Shown: piece by piece, positions 1 to 9,686 of the stretch
Layout of the letters: every line of letters begins with the position of its first letter
Position numbering within the stretch: the stretch's first letter is position 1
DNA from: Bin5 sp965232575
GTDB lineage: Bacteria > Chloroflexota > Anaerolineae > Caldilineales > Caldilineaceae
Assembly (NCBI GenBank): GCA_965232575.1
Contig: CBDDPZ010000008.1
Span: 744,001 to 808,000, forward strand
DNA: 64,000 nt
Direction: 5' to 3'
Program-made: the position numbers and the translations under genes
The notes under the pieces: model-generated
The model's database searches: none
What the model was told of the DNA's origin: nothing
The model's input: the letters and a program-made list of their open reading frames with translations, nothing else

Positions 1-211
1 GGCAGCCGGAAACTCGCCCCCCATTTTGGGATGCACCCGATAATTTCCGACGGTTGACAGACCCCCGTGACTCGTGCAGAATTGACCCTTAATTCCGGTA
101 TAGAAGATTTCCTGCACGGATTCAGGCTACGGGAAACCAGAGGCGGCGGCACACCCGTCCGCCGCCCGCACCGCACCGCGCGACCTGCGCGCCGCGAAAG
201 AACCCCTCACC
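1..211. other. Leader region before the first permease gene
   Basis: No gene is supported here. The stretch holds a promoter-like pair at 54-82 and a short inverted repeat GTGCAG/CTGCAC (about 75-118). The open frames crossing it are out of phase with the permease that starts at 212 and look like shadows. Confidence 0.5.
54..82 (+). promoter_or_regulatory. Candidate sigma-70-type promoter for the first sugar operon
   Basis: A perfect -35 box TTGACA (54-59) is followed after 17 bases by CAGAAT (77-82), which matches four of six -10 positions. It lies 130 bases before the first permease, so it could drive the whole plus-strand operon. The -10 box is weak, and the real promoter may lie left of the window. 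Confidence 0.35.
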
Positions 212-1123
212 ATGGCGGCAATCAACCTCAGAGAGAGGCGATGGGCCAGGTTCCTGAACAGGTACGGCTTCGTTCTCGCCGTCCTTGTCCCCATCCTGCT
301 CTGGTTCAGCATCTTCTCCTTCGGCCCCATCCTCTACGCGTTGTATGCCAGTCTGACCAACACCCACAGCCTTGACCCCAGCAGGGCCAGGTTCGTCGGC
401 CTCGATAACTACATCTCCCTGCTGGATGACAGGCGTTTCCTGGCGTCGATGAGCAATGTCGTCAAGTTCGTCCTCACCAAGGGGGTTCTGAACATCGTGC
501 TCTCGCTCGGGCTGGCGCTCCTGTTGGAGCGGCTGCGCCGCGGGCGCAATTTTTATCTCTTTTTCATCTTCATGCCCGTGGTCATCTCCCAGGTGGCCGT
601 CGCCATGCTCTTCCTGTGGCTCTACGACCCCCGCCTCGGTCTCATCAACTACCTGCTCAGTCTGGTCGAGATTCCGCCCCAGAGCTTCATCCGCAGCACC
701 GCCCAGGCCATCTACAGCGTGGCCATCGCCGACGTGTGGAAGACATACGGCTATGCCGCGGTGATCTTCCTGGCCGGGCTGCTCGACATCCCCCAGGACT
801 ACTACGAGGCGGCAAAGGTAGACGGCGCGACGCGTTTGCAGACCCTATGGCGGGTCACCCTTCCCCTGCTGAAGAATCCGCTCGTGCTGGTCATGGTCCT
901 GATCGTCATCGACGGCGTGCAGCACTTCACCATGGTGCAGGTGATGACCGGCGGCGGGCCGGCCGACAGTACCCTCATGCCCAGCATTCTCGTCTATAAC
1001 TACGGACTGGGCGCCAACAACTACCGCATGGGCTATGCCTGCGCCATATCCTTCCTGATGTTCGCCGTGATTCTCGTCGTTACCGTACTGCAGCTGCGCC
1101 TGTTCCGTTCCCTTTACGACTGA
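212..1123 (+). CDS. Sugar ABC transporter permease, MalF/UgpA type
   Basis: Inner-membrane subunit of a carbohydrate importer (binding-protein-dependent permease family, MalF side). The 303 residues contain about six hydrophobic segments, the first around residues 20-45. The cytoplasmic EAA loop that docks the ATPase is visible near residue 197 (EAAKVDGATRLQTLWRVTLP). It is followed by a MalG-type permease and a binding protein, which is the normal importer layout. No ATPase gene is nearby, so a shared MsmX-type ATPase encoded elsewhere is likely. The ATG start has only a poor ribosome site (GAAAG). Confidence 0.9.
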   Translation: MAAINLRERRWARFLNRYGFVLAVLVPILLWFSIFSFGPILYALYASLTNTHSLDPSRARFVGLDNYISLLDDRRFLASMSNVVKFVLTKGVLNIVLSLGLALLLERLRRGRNFYLFFIFMPVVISQVAVAMLFLWLYDPRLGLINYLLSLVEIPPQSFIRSTAQAIYSVAIADVWKTYGYAAVIFLAGLLDIPQDYYEAAKVDGATRLQTLWRVTLPLLKNPLVLVMVLIVIDGVQHFTMVQVMTGGGPADSTLMPSILVYNYGLGANNYRMGYACAISFLMFAVILVVTVLQLRLFRSLYD

Positions 1124-1183
1124 GCGGGCAGACCCACATGAAGCGAGGAGAGCGTTGACAGTTCGAACGGAGAGGCGACTGCC

Positions 1184-2059
1184 ATGACCGAGGTCAGCCT
1201 CGAGAGCGCAACGGGGGCCGATGCCCGCATACGCCTGCGGGAGCGGCTGGTTTCCCTTGTCACCCATCTGGTCCTGGTGATCTTCGCGTTCATCGCCTTC
1301 GGCGCCATGATGTGGATGGTCCTCGCCTCCTTCAAGTCGGCGTCGGAGATCATCGCCAAGCCGCCCACCTTCCTGCCCGAGGCTCCCACCCTCGGCAGCT
1401 ACGCCCTGATCCTGCGCGAACAGGCATTTGGGCGCTTCTTCTTCAACAGCATCGTCGTCGCGCTGCCGTCCGTGTTGCTCATCCTTTTCAGCAGTTCGAT
1501 CGCCGGCTTCGTCTTCGCCAAGTTCGACTTTCCCGCCAAGGAAGTCATCTTCACCATCATACTGAGCACGCTGATGGTGCCGCCCGCGGTGACCCTCTTG
1601 CCGCTCTTCCGCCTGGTCAGCAGGCTGGGCTGGGCCGACACCTATCAGGCCCTCATCATCCCTGTCTGCGTCAGCGCGTTCGGCATCTTCCTGCTGCGGC
1701 AGTTCATGGAGGGCCTCCCTTCCGAGCTCCTCGACGCCGGGCGCATCGACGGCGCATCCAACTGGTGGATCTACCGCCACATCGTCCTGCCGCTGTCGGT
1801 CTCCGCCCTCAGCGCGCTCGCGATCTTCAGCTTTCTGGCCAACTGGGACGCCTATCTCTGGCCCCTGGTGATTATCTACGAGGAAAAGATGCGGACGCTG
1901 CCCCTCGGCCTCGCCTATCTGCTGGGATGGTCCAGCCGGCCGCGCTACGACCTCTTCCTCACCGGGGCGGTCATCACCGTCGTTCCCGTGGTCGTCTTCT
2001 ATTCCTTCTTTCAGAGCCGCTTCGTGCGCGGGGTGACACTTACGGGGCTGAAATACTGA
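1184..2059 (+). CDS. Sugar ABC transporter permease, MalG/UgpE type
   Basis: Second membrane subunit of the same importer, 291 residues, pairing with the permease upstream (60-base gap). It has six predicted membrane segments. The EAA-type loop reads LDAGRIDGASNWWIYRHIVLP near residue 187. The C-terminus FVRGVTLTGLKY is typical of MalG-like permeases, which end shortly after the last helix. The substrate cannot be read from the sequence; the adjacent alpha-galactosidases suggest an alpha-galactoside or related oligosaccharide. Confidence 0.9.
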   Translation: MTEVSLESATGADARIRLRERLVSLVTHLVLVIFAFIAFGAMMWMVLASFKSASEIIAKPPTFLPEAPTLGSYALILREQAFGRFFFNSIVVALPSVLLILFSSSIAGFVFAKFDFPAKEVIFTIILSTLMVPPAVTLLPLFRLVSRLGWADTYQALIIPVCVSAFGIFLLRQFMEGLPSELLDAGRIDGASNWWIYRHIVLPLSVSALSALAIFSFLANWDAYLWPLVIIYEEKMRTLPLGLAYLLGWSSRPRYDLFLTGAVITVVPVVVFYSFFQSRFVRGVTLTGLKY

Positions 2060-2173
2060 CGGGCGGGGAGCCGGCTCTCCGGTTCTCCGCGCTTCGCTTA
2101 TTCTCTGACGGTTCGTGAAGCTGCCTGCATCGGAAACGTTTTTATCAACACATCAGTAGCAGAGGAGAAAACG

Positions 2174-3523
2174 ATGAACCAGAATCAACTGACGCGCCGC
2201 CAAATGCTCCAACTGTCCGCCGGCCTCGGTACCGCCTCGCTCCTGGCCGCCTGCGTGGCCGCGCCGGCCGCGCCTGCAGCCGACGGCGGCGGAGAGGCGG
2301 CGCCAGATATGGCCGTCACCGAACTGAGCCTGTGGTCGATGAGCTACCCGCCGCATGACAATGCCTGGAATATGCTGGCCGACCAGTACAACGAGGCCAA
2401 CGACGAGCGCAACGTCACCGTCGAGCCCAAGACCGACCCGTGGACCACCTACGCCTCCGGCCTCAGCGCTGGCACGGCAGGCGACCTCCTCTCCATCCAC
2501 GGCGCCGCGGCCGCCTCCTTCATGGCGACCAACACCCTTCTGCCCCTCACCGAGACGCTCGGCGGTATGGGCACCATCAAGGACCGCTTCTTCTCGGCCG
2601 TGATGGACTACTACACCTACCAGGGCGACGTCTACGGCATCCCGCTCCATAACAACACGCCGGGCATCGGCTTCATCACCAACCTCGACCTGTGGCAGGA
2701 GGCCGGCATGGACCCGCCCCTGACCTACACCCACTGGGATGACGTCTGGCAGGACGCCAAGTCGTTGACGCAGGCCGACGACGACGGCATCATCAACGTC
2801 GCCGGCCTCTCCATGCGCAACTATCACAACATCCAGTATCTGTGCGGCGCCATCTACGAGCAGGGCGGCACCTACCTGGATGAGGAGACCGGCGTGTGGA
2901 GCGTCAATACGCCCGAGGGGATCCGCGCCCTCACCGAGCTGTTCCACGACCCGATCTTCACCCACGAGGTCGATTCCCCCGATCTGCCGGCCGTCTTCAA
3001 CGGGCTGGCTGAAGGACGCATGGCCATGGGCGGCATCTGGATCGATTACATCCCCTTCGCCGCCACGGCCTTCCCCGAAGGCAACTTCGGCTTCACCATG
3101 CGCCCCGGCATCGACGGCGCCGACCCCGTCGTCGTCGGCGAAGGCGGCTGGGGCCTCAACGTAAACGCCGCCAGCGAAAATCCGGAGGACGCGCTCGACT
3201 TCATCGACTACCTCAACGACGATGGCGTCATGATCCAGTGGCTGCAATCGCAACATTCGCTGCCCTGCGTCTTCTCGCTGCTCGACCATGAATGGTACTC
3301 CAGCGACGAAGCCAAGTTCCTGCAGCCGGCCCTGGCGACCGTGCAGGACTGGGTCTGGATCGGGCCGGTCGGCACCAAGTATGCGATGGATGATGTCTTC
3401 TGGCCCGGGCTGGAAGAACTCTCCCTCGGCGCCATCGGCGTCGAAGACCTGGCCGCCCGCCTCGATGAAGACCTGACCCAGAGGGTGCAGAGCTTCCGTG
3501 AAGACACCGGTTACGAGTGGTAA
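2174..3523 (+). CDS. Sugar ABC transporter substrate-binding lipoprotein
   Basis: Extracellular solute-binding protein (family 1) of 449 residues that captures the sugar for the two upstream permeases. The N-terminus has a twin-arginine motif (LTRRQMLQLS, residues 6-15), a hydrophobic stretch and a lipobox LLAAC ending at Cys 26, so it is probably exported folded by Tat and anchored as a lipoprotein. An AGAGGAG ribosome site sits just before the ATG. A strong hairpin follows the stop (3534-3566). Confidence 0.9.
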   Translation: MNQNQLTRRQMLQLSAGLGTASLLAACVAAPAAPAADGGGEAAPDMAVTELSLWSMSYPPHDNAWNMLADQYNEANDERNVTVEPKTDPWTTYASGLSAGTAGDLLSIHGAAAASFMATNTLLPLTETLGGMGTIKDRFFSAVMDYYTYQGDVYGIPLHNNTPGIGFITNLDLWQEAGMDPPLTYTHWDDVWQDAKSLTQADDDGIINVAGLSMRNYHNIQYLCGAIYEQGGTYLDEETGVWSVNTPEGIRALTELFHDPIFTHEVDSPDLPAVFNGLAEGRMAMGGIWIDYIPFAATAFPEGNFGFTMRPGIDGADPVVVGEGGWGLNVNAASENPEDALDFIDYLNDDGVMIQWLQSQHSLPCVFSLLDHEWYSSDEAKFLQPALATVQDWVWIGPVGTKYAMDDVFWPGLEELSLGAIGVEDLAARLDEDLTQRVQSFREDTGYEW

Positions 3524-3533
3524 TCCACATACA

Positions 3534-3566
3534 GGGAGGGGTGGGTAAAGATTTCTCACCCCTCCC
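3534..3566 (+). terminator. Hairpin after the binding-protein gene (attenuator or mRNA stabiliser)
   Basis: A perfect 10-base inverted repeat, GGGAGGGGTG (3534-3543) and CACCCCTCCC (3557-3566), flanks a 13-base loop. There is no clean T-run, so it may be a leaky terminator or a 3'-end stabiliser that raises binding-protein mRNA over downstream genes. The second sugar operon has a similar hairpin after its binding-protein gene. Confidence 0.55.
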
Positions 3567-3611
3567 TCCTCTTCACCTTCTCCCCGGTCCAGTCCCTAAA
3601 AGGAGTTGAAC

Positions 3612-5459
3612 ATGAGCAACTGGTTTCAGATCCTGCGCGAGCAGCTGCAACTCCCCAATATCGCTGCAGACGAAGCGGCCGTCCCCTTTGGCGTCGGCGG
3701 CATCGCGCCCGAGGCCTGGCATGTAGCCGGGATAGAGAGCGCCGGCAATTCAGAGCGCGTTCTGACGGCCCGTACCGGCGACGGCGCCGAAGTCCAGTGG
3801 CGCATGCGCTTCTTTGCCGACACCCGCGCGGTCGAATGTTGGGGCACGCTCACCAACCGGGGCAGCCGGCCGCTGCAAAACCTGAGCGAATGTCTCACTT
3901 GGGACCTGGACCTTCTGCTCCAGCCGGCCTTCGGCGAGCCATGGGTCCGCCAGGTGAACGGCGTGCAGTTTCTGCCCAACTTCTTTCCGCCCCACGACTT
4001 TGCCATCGTCGACCGCCAGCTCCTGAAGACGCCGCAGGTCTATGCCCCCTTCGCCGTCATGGCGGGAGAAGGCGGCCGCCCTTCCGACGGCCATCTGCCC
4101 TGCGCCATCATCTGCGACGGCTCGCGCAGCCAGGGCTTTGCGCTCTTTCTCGAATGGTCCGGCCTCTGGCGCATGAGCCTGACGCAGGCGACGCGCGAGG
4201 TAAACGACCCCGATACACCCTGGCCGGTGCGCCTGCAGGCCGGTCTCTGGGGCTTGGCGCTGCATCTGCAGCCGGGCCAGTCACTGCCGCTGCCGCGTGT
4301 CCTCCTGACAGCCTTCGACGGCGATCTCGACGACGGCGGCAACGCCCTGCGCCGCCATATCCGCCGCCACGTCATGCCTCCCCTGGGCGGCGAAGAGGTC
4401 CTGCCCCCGGCCACCTTCAATCACTGGTTCGCCTTCACCAACAACTACAGCGACCAGAGTCTCAGGCCCGCGGTCGACGCCTCGGCCGCGGCCGGCCTCG
4501 AGTACTTCTGCGTGGACGGCGGCTGGTTCGCCGGCGACTTCCGCGACGGCATCGGCAACTGGAGCGAAGGCGATCCCAGGAAATTCCCCAACGGCATCGC
4601 CCCCTTCGCCGACTACGTGCGCGCCAAGGGGCTGAAATACGGCACCTGGTTCGAGCCGGAATGGGCCAACAAGGACAGCGAAATCTACCGCGATCATCCC
4701 GACTGGTTCTGGGAGACGCCCGAGCGGCCGCCCGTAATGCGGCCCGGCTTCCACTTCCAACATCCCGAATTCGCCCTGATCAACCTGGGCCTGCCCGAGG
4801 CGCGCCAGTGGTGGCTGGACCGGATCGTGCGCGCCTACGAGGAGTGGGGCGTGCGCTGGATCCGCTGGGACTATAACCAGGACCCGCGCTCGAACTGGGA
4901 GCAAGGCGTGCCGCACGGCGAGATCGGCTGGCGCCAGGTCCAGCACGTGCAGGGCCTCTACCAGGTGCTGGACGACATTCTAGAGGCCTGCCCGGAGCTC
5001 TTCATCGAACAGTGCGCCAGCGGCGGCCATCGGATCGAGCTGGGCACCGTGCGCCGCGGCCACAGCTTCTGGATGAACGATCACACCACCCACTCCGCGC
5101 TCGTGCGCGCCCTGCAGCACGGCTTGAACACGGTGCTGCCCGGCAACTACGCCAACACCAACATCTGCCAGCAGCGCCATGATTTCACCACCTACGACTA
5201 CCTCTCCCATGCCGCCGGCGGCTTCGGCTACAGCGGAAAACTGTGGGAGGCGCCCGCCGCCGATTTCGAGCGCTACCGCGCCGCGGTCGAAGATTACAAA
5301 GCCTACCGGGAACGCCTGCTGGGCGACTACCGGCGGCCCACCGGCCAGCCGGCCAGCGCCGACGAATACGCCCAGGTGATCTTCAGCGACGGCGGCCGTT
5401 CTGTTACAATGGAGTTCAATGCCGACTCTCCGGGCAGCGCCAGCCTCAGCATGGATTAG
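3612..5459 (+). CDS. Alpha-galactosidase, glycoside hydrolase family 36
   Basis: Releases terminal alpha-galactose from oligosaccharides with retention. After a beta-sandwich N-terminal domain (about residues 1-265) comes a TIM barrel with CVDGGWF, KYGTWFEPEW and IRWDYNQD. The Asp of WDYN (about 420) matches the GH36 nucleophile, and the Asp in FWMNDHTTH (about 490) the acid/base. ATG at 3612 is preferred because AAAGGAG ends six bases before it; an in-frame TTG six bases earlier would overlap that site. There is no signal peptide, so it is cytoplasmic and acts on imported sugars. It is shorter than classic 700-residue GH36 enzymes. Confidence 0.88.
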   Translation: MSNWFQILREQLQLPNIAADEAAVPFGVGGIAPEAWHVAGIESAGNSERVLTARTGDGAEVQWRMRFFADTRAVECWGTLTNRGSRPLQNLSECLTWDLDLLLQPAFGEPWVRQVNGVQFLPNFFPPHDFAIVDRQLLKTPQVYAPFAVMAGEGGRPSDGHLPCAIICDGSRSQGFALFLEWSGLWRMSLTQATREVNDPDTPWPVRLQAGLWGLALHLQPGQSLPLPRVLLTAFDGDLDDGGNALRRHIRRHVMPPLGGEEVLPPATFNHWFAFTNNYSDQSLRPAVDASAAAGLEYFCVDGGWFAGDFRDGIGNWSEGDPRKFPNGIAPFADYVRAKGLKYGTWFEPEWANKDSEIYRDHPDWFWETPERPPVMRPGFHFQHPEFALINLGLPEARQWWLDRIVRAYEEWGVRWIRWDYNQDPRSNWEQGVPHGEIGWRQVQHVQGLYQVLDDILEACPELFIEQCASGGHRIELGTVRRGHSFWMNDHTTHSALVRALQHGLNTVLPGNYANTNICQQRHDFTTYDYLSHAAGGFGYSGKLWEAPAADFERYRAAVEDYKAYRERLLGDYRRPTGQPASADEYAQVIFSDGGRSVTMEFNADSPGSASLSMD

Positions 5460-5532
5460 CGAGGACCGAGAAACCCCGGTTTCCCCATCAGATACACCAC
5501 CATCCATCCACCATTTGTACAGGCAACGGACT

Positions 5533-6288
5533 ATGACATCGACCGCGGCGAACGTAAAGGACAAGATCATCCTCATCACCGGCGGCGCCCAGGGTATCGG
5601 CGGCGCGGCCGCGCAGCTGTGCGCGCAGCGCGGGGCTGAAGTGATCATCACCGATATCAAAGACGAGACCGGCGAGGCGCTGGCCGCGTCTCTGCAGGCC
5701 GAGGGCCACAAAGCCCGCTATGAAAGGCTCGACGTGCGCCGCCGCGAGGACGCGCAGCGGGTCTTCAGCGACGTGAAGGAACGCCACGGCCGCCTCGACG
5801 TCCTCATCTGCTCCGCCGGTATCCTGCGGGGCCCCAATCTGATGCCGGACGCCTTCCCCGTCGACGTCTTCGACGACGTGATCGCGGTCAACGTGCGCGG
5901 CGTCTTCCTCTGCGTCAAGGAGGCCTACCCTCTGCTCGAGGCCAGCGAGAAGGGCGTGATCCTGCTGGTCGGCTCGGGGGCGGGCGTCACCGGCGGCAGC
6001 TCTTCGATCGCTTATGGGACCAGCAAGGGCGCGGTCAATGGGATGGGAATGACGTTGGAAAATCACTTGGCGCCCAAAGGCATCCGCGTAAACGTCGTCT
6101 GTCCCGGCGGTATCGAGACGGAGTTGAAACTGAGGCAGATGCGGGAATCAGCTGAGGCGCAGGGCCAGGCGTTCGACCTGGAAGACGCCCGCGCCCGTCT
6201 GGGTGATCCCGAAGGGGTCGGCGAGGCCCTGGCCTTCCTCGCCTCCGACGACGGCCGCTATGTGCGGCGCAACCTCTTTACGCGCTGA
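5533..6288 (+). CDS. Short-chain dehydrogenase/reductase
   Basis: NAD(P)-dependent oxidoreductase of 251 residues, probably acting on a sugar or sugar-derived alcohol. The Rossmann motif TGGAQGIGG is near residue 15. The catalytic Ser lies in the strand ending VGSGAGVTGG and the Tyr-x-x-x-Lys in YGTSK, near residue 157. It starts at ATG 5533, since the 38 codons before it have no SDR similarity. It lies 73 bases after the GH36 gene and probably belongs to the same operon. The substrate is unknown. Confidence 0.82.
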   Translation: MTSTAANVKDKIILITGGAQGIGGAAAQLCAQRGAEVIITDIKDETGEALAASLQAEGHKARYERLDVRRREDAQRVFSDVKERHGRLDVLICSAGILRGPNLMPDAFPVDVFDDVIAVNVRGVFLCVKEAYPLLEASEKGVILLVGSGAGVTGGSSSIAYGTSKGAVNGMGMTLENHLAPKGIRVNVVCPGGIETELKLRQMRESAEAQGQAFDLEDARARLGDPEGVGEALAFLASDDGRYVRRNLFTR

Positions 6289-6421
6289 CGCTCTTGCATG
6301 CAGACACTGCACGCAGACGAGGAGTGAGGAGGTCCGCTTCTTTCTCGCTCCTCCCAACGCTGCGCTCATAAAGAGCGGCGCCAGCCCATCGAACCATTCC
6401 CCTCGCCCGGTTCCCTTTCCT

Positions 6422-6452
6422 TTGTGGGCGTTCCCCGTAGTTGTCGTATAAT
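6422..6452 (+). promoter_or_regulatory. Candidate internal promoter before the GH4 gene
   Basis: A perfect -10 box TATAAT (6447-6452) is preceded by a weak -35-like TTGTGG (6422-6427, 19-base spacing). It lies in the 263-base gap before the GH4 gene and could transcribe GH4 to AIM24 separately. Confidence 0.35.
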
Positions 6453-6551
6453 AGAGTGCACATCGAAAAATTTTATCTCTCAATGCCTTCGCGTAATCAG
6501 ATGGGGCAGCAGACACTGGGCAGCGCGCTGGATGATACGGAGAACCATTCC

Positions 6552-8111
6552 ATGCCGATAAAAATCGCAATGATCGGGGCCGGCTCGATCGGCTTTACCC
6601 GCAAGCTGATGCACGACATTCTCGCCGTGCCCGAGCTGGCCGACACCCATTTCGCCTTTATGGATATCAACGCCGGCAATCTGGAGATGGTGATGCAGCT
6701 GGCGCAGCGGGATATCGACGCCAACGGTCTGCCCGCCACGATCACGCCCACGACCGACCGCCGCGAAGCGATCACCGACGCCGACTATGTGATCTCGGTT
6801 GTGCGCCAGGGCGGGCTCGACGCCTTTCAGTTGGATATCGACATCCCGCTGAAATACGGCATCGACCAGTGCGTGGGCGATACGATCTGCGCCGGCGGCA
6901 TTATGTACGGCCAGCGCACGATCCCGGCCCTGCTGGACGTCTGCGCCGACATCCGCGCGGTGGCCAAGCCGGATGCCCTCTTTCTCAACTATTCGAATCC
7001 GATGGCGATGAACGTCTGGGCCTGCAACCAGTATGGCGGCGTACGCACGGTCGGCCTCTGCCACGGCGTGCAGGGCGGCCACTGGCAGATCACCCGCTGC
7101 ATCGAAGAGTGGGCCAAACGGGAGGGCCTGATCGCGGCGGACGAAACGCTGCACCGCGATGAGGTCGATATCATCTGCGCCGGCATCAATCACCAGACCT
7201 GGTACACCCAGGTGCAATGGCGGGGCATCGATATGGCGCCGCGCATGCTGGAGTTGTTCGAGGGCCACCCGGAATATCCAACCACCGAAAAGCTGCGCAT
7301 CGACATGATCCGCCGCTTCGGTTACTACACCACCGAATCCAACGGGCACGTGAGCGAATACGTGCCCTGGTACCGCAAACGCCCCGATGAAATCAACGAC
7401 TGGATCGACCTCTCGCGCTGGATCAACGGCGAGACCGGCGGCTATCTGCGCGTCTGCACCGAAGGCCGCAACTGGTTTGAGACCGACTTCCCCAACTGGA
7501 TGAAACAGGAGCCGCCCACCATCGCGCCCGACCAGCGCAGCGAAGAGCACGGCTCCTATATCATCGAAGGGCTGGAGACGGGCCGCCCCTACCGCGGCCA
7601 TTTCAACGTCATCAACCAGGGCCACATCACCAATCTGCCCGACGGCTGCTGCATCGAGATCCCGGGCTATGTCGACAAGAACGGCATGAACATGCCCGTC
7701 GTCGGCGATCTGCCCCTCGCCTGCGCCGCCACCTGTGCCGCCAGCGTCCAGGTCCAGCGCATGGCGGTCGAGGCCGCCGTCCATGGCGACGTCATGCTGC
7801 TCAAGCAGGCCATGCTGCATGACCCTCTGACCGCGGCCGTATGCAATCCGGAAGAGATTTGGCAGATGACCGATGAGATGCTTGTAGCGCAGGCGCGCTG
7901 GCTGCCGCAGTACCAGAAGCATGTCCCCGCAGCGCAGGCCCGGCTGCAAGCGGCCGAGCGCAGCAATACCCGCGCGCAGCTGCGGGAAGGTTGGAAAGGC
8001 GCGGCGCGTCTGCATACCAAGAGCGTTGCCGAGATGGCGCAGGACAGAGCCGCGGCCACCATGAACGCCGCGGCCGCCGACAAAGGCGAGATGACGAAGG
8101 AACCGGCCTGA
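6552..8111 (+). CDS. Glycoside hydrolase family 4, MelA-type alpha-galactosidase/alpha-glucosidase
   Basis: GH4 enzymes cleave alpha-glycosides by an NAD- and Mn-dependent oxidation-elimination route. The 519 residues start with the NAD-binding motif IGAGSIGFTR (residues 7-16). The family sites NYSNPMAMN, CHGVQG and CAGINHQTWY supply the metal-binding Cys and His. The start at ATG 6552 is chosen because GGAG lies nine bases upstream and the NAD-binding strand begins at once; the preceding in-frame codons are not family-like. Pairing with a GH36 gene points to alpha-galactosides. GH4 members also act on other sugars, so the substrate is open. Confidence 0.85.
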   Translation: MPIKIAMIGAGSIGFTRKLMHDILAVPELADTHFAFMDINAGNLEMVMQLAQRDIDANGLPATITPTTDRREAITDADYVISVVRQGGLDAFQLDIDIPLKYGIDQCVGDTICAGGIMYGQRTIPALLDVCADIRAVAKPDALFLNYSNPMAMNVWACNQYGGVRTVGLCHGVQGGHWQITRCIEEWAKREGLIAADETLHRDEVDIICAGINHQTWYTQVQWRGIDMAPRMLELFEGHPEYPTTEKLRIDMIRRFGYYTTESNGHVSEYVPWYRKRPDEINDWIDLSRWINGETGGYLRVCTEGRNWFETDFPNWMKQEPPTIAPDQRSEEHGSYIIEGLETGRPYRGHFNVINQGHITNLPDGCCIEIPGYVDKNGMNMPVVGDLPLACAATCAASVQVQRMAVEAAVHGDVMLLKQAMLHDPLTAAVCNPEEIWQMTDEMLVAQARWLPQYQKHVPAAQARLQAAERSNTRAQLREGWKGAARLHTKSVAEMAQDRAAATMNAAAADKGEMTKEPA

Positions 8112-8131
8112 TTCAGAACCAAGGAGTCAAC

Positions 8132-8902
8132 ATGTCAATTAAACTGACGCAGGCGCAGATCGACAGCTACCGGCGCAACGGCTATCTGGTCGTCGAAGGA
8201 CTGCTTGATCCGGATGAGGTGGAAGGGCTGCGCACCCGTATGCGCGAATATACCCACGGCAGCCGCTCGCAGGAGCGGATTCAGGTGCAGATCGAGCCGC
8301 GCGTCCAGCGCGGTGAACTGCACGTCGATACGCCGGGCGACGGCATCCGCAAAATCGACGGCCTGGTCGAGTCCGATGATCGCTTCAACGCGCTGGGAAG
8401 CAACGGCAACATCGTCAGCGTTCTCGAACAGATCATCGGGCCGGACATCAAGATGTTCCGCAACGCGGTCCTCTTGAAACCGCCCGAAGTCGGCTCGGCC
8501 AAGGGCATGCACCAGGACTCACCCTACTGGCCGATCGAGCCGATGGATCTCTGCTCCTGCTGGTTCGCGTTCGACGACGCCACCGCCGAAAACGGCTGTA
8601 TGGCCGTCATTCCCGGCAGCCACAAGAGGGGCCCGCAGCCCCACATCAACGTCACCGACGACTACGTAGTCGATCCCGAGTACTATGACGAGGCCGATAT
8701 GCAGCTGGCGCCGGTGAAGGCGGGTGGCGGTCTCTTCTTCCACTCGCTCCTGCTCCACTACACCGCGCCCAACCGCTCGGACAGGTGGCGGCGCGCGATC
8801 GCGCTCTCCTACATGTCGGCGCGTTCCACGTACACACGAGACGGCGAAGGGCCGGTCTATCATCATATCCAGGGTCGGACGTTCGCTGGCTGCGTCCGCT
8901 GA
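8132..8902 (+). CDS. Phytanoyl-CoA dioxygenase (PhyH) family protein
   Basis: Fe(II)/2-oxoglutarate-dependent oxygenase of 256 residues on a cupin-like jelly roll. The HxD iron-binding pair is in MHQDSPYWP, and the distal His plus the 2-oxoglutarate-binding Arg are in LHYTAPNRSDRWRRA. A strong AAGGAG ribosome site lies five bases before ATG 8132. The substrate is unknown; its place in a sugar operon argues for hydroxylation of a glycan-derived or osmolyte-like compound rather than phytanoyl-CoA. Confidence 0.85.
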   Translation: MSIKLTQAQIDSYRRNGYLVVEGLLDPDEVEGLRTRMREYTHGSRSQERIQVQIEPRVQRGELHVDTPGDGIRKIDGLVESDDRFNALGSNGNIVSVLEQIIGPDIKMFRNAVLLKPPEVGSAKGMHQDSPYWPIEPMDLCSCWFAFDDATAENGCMAVIPGSHKRGPQPHINVTDDYVVDPEYYDEADMQLAPVKAGGGLFFHSLLLHYTAPNRSDRWRRAIALSYMSARSTYTRDGEGPVYHHIQGRTFAGCVR

Positions 8903-8952
8903 TATCAGCAGCTGCCGCACAGGCCTTGGCCACTCACGAAGGAGTGAAATCT

Positions 8953-9642
8953 ATGCAGTATCGAATCGAAGGTACAACCCTGCCGGTCGTCACGGTCACG
9001 CTTAGCCCCGGCCAGCGTATCTACTCATCCGCCGGCGGCATGAGCTGGATGACGCAGGACGTGGAGATGGACACCAATACCGGCGGCGGTCTGGGGAAGA
9101 TGTTCAAACGCGCGCTCTCCGGCGAATCCCTGTTTGTGGTCGACTATTACGTCAACAGGGGCGAGGGCGAGGTCGCGTTTTCCGCCGAGTTTCCCGGCAA
9201 GATCCTCGATCTGGACCTCGCTAACGGCCAGTCGGTGATCGTGCAAAAAGACGCGTTCATGTGCGCGGACAAGAGCGTTGATCTGGATATGCATTTCCGC
9301 AAGCGGCTCGGCGCAGGTCTGTTTGGCGGCGAGGGCTTCATTCTCCAGCGGCTGACCGGCCCCGGCAGAGCCTTTGTCAATTTCGACGGCGAGATCCTGG
9401 TCAAGGAGTTGCAGCCGGGCGAGCTGCTGCGCGTGGATACCGGCCACGTGGCAATGATCGAGCCGACCGTCGATTTCGATGTCGAGATCGTGCGCGGCTT
9501 CAAAAACATTCTGCTCGGCGGCGAGGGTCTTTTCCTCGCAACGCTGCGGGGACCGGGCAAGGCCTATCTGCAAACTATGCCGATGGACAAACTGGCGCAG
9601 AAGATCGCCCAGTACATACCTCAGGTCGGCGACCAAGGCTAA
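8953..9642 (+). CDS. AIM24 family (TIGR00266) protein
   Basis: A 229-residue all-beta protein of the AIM24 family, recognised from the opening MQYRIEGTTLPVVTVTLSPG and the repeated glycine-rich strands ending in GEGLFLATLRGPGKAYLQT. The molecular role in bacteria is not established; mitochondrial AIM24 affects inner-membrane organisation. GAAGGAG is eight bases before ATG 8953. It is the last gene of the plus-strand run, 50 bases after the dioxygenase, and probably co-transcribed. There is no signal peptide. Confidence 0.82.
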   Translation: MQYRIEGTTLPVVTVTLSPGQRIYSSAGGMSWMTQDVEMDTNTGGGLGKMFKRALSGESLFVVDYYVNRGEGEVAFSAEFPGKILDLDLANGQSVIVQKDAFMCADKSVDLDMHFRKRLGAGLFGGEGFILQRLTGPGRAFVNFDGEILVKELQPGELLRVDTGHVAMIEPTVDFDVEIVRGFKNILLGGEGLFLATLRGPGKAYLQTMPMDKLAQKIAQYIPQVGDQG

Positions 9643-9686
9643 AGCGGCGGATTGAATGTCGATGTGGGTCAGTTGTTCGGAGGGCG

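Noticed and set aside
845..1780. Long minus-strand frame over the two permease genes
   Set aside because: Antisense shadow rich in His, Asp and Gly, typical of high-GC codons read in reverse.
2153..3559. Long minus-strand frame over the binding-protein gene
   Set aside because: Shadow of a well-supported plus-strand gene.
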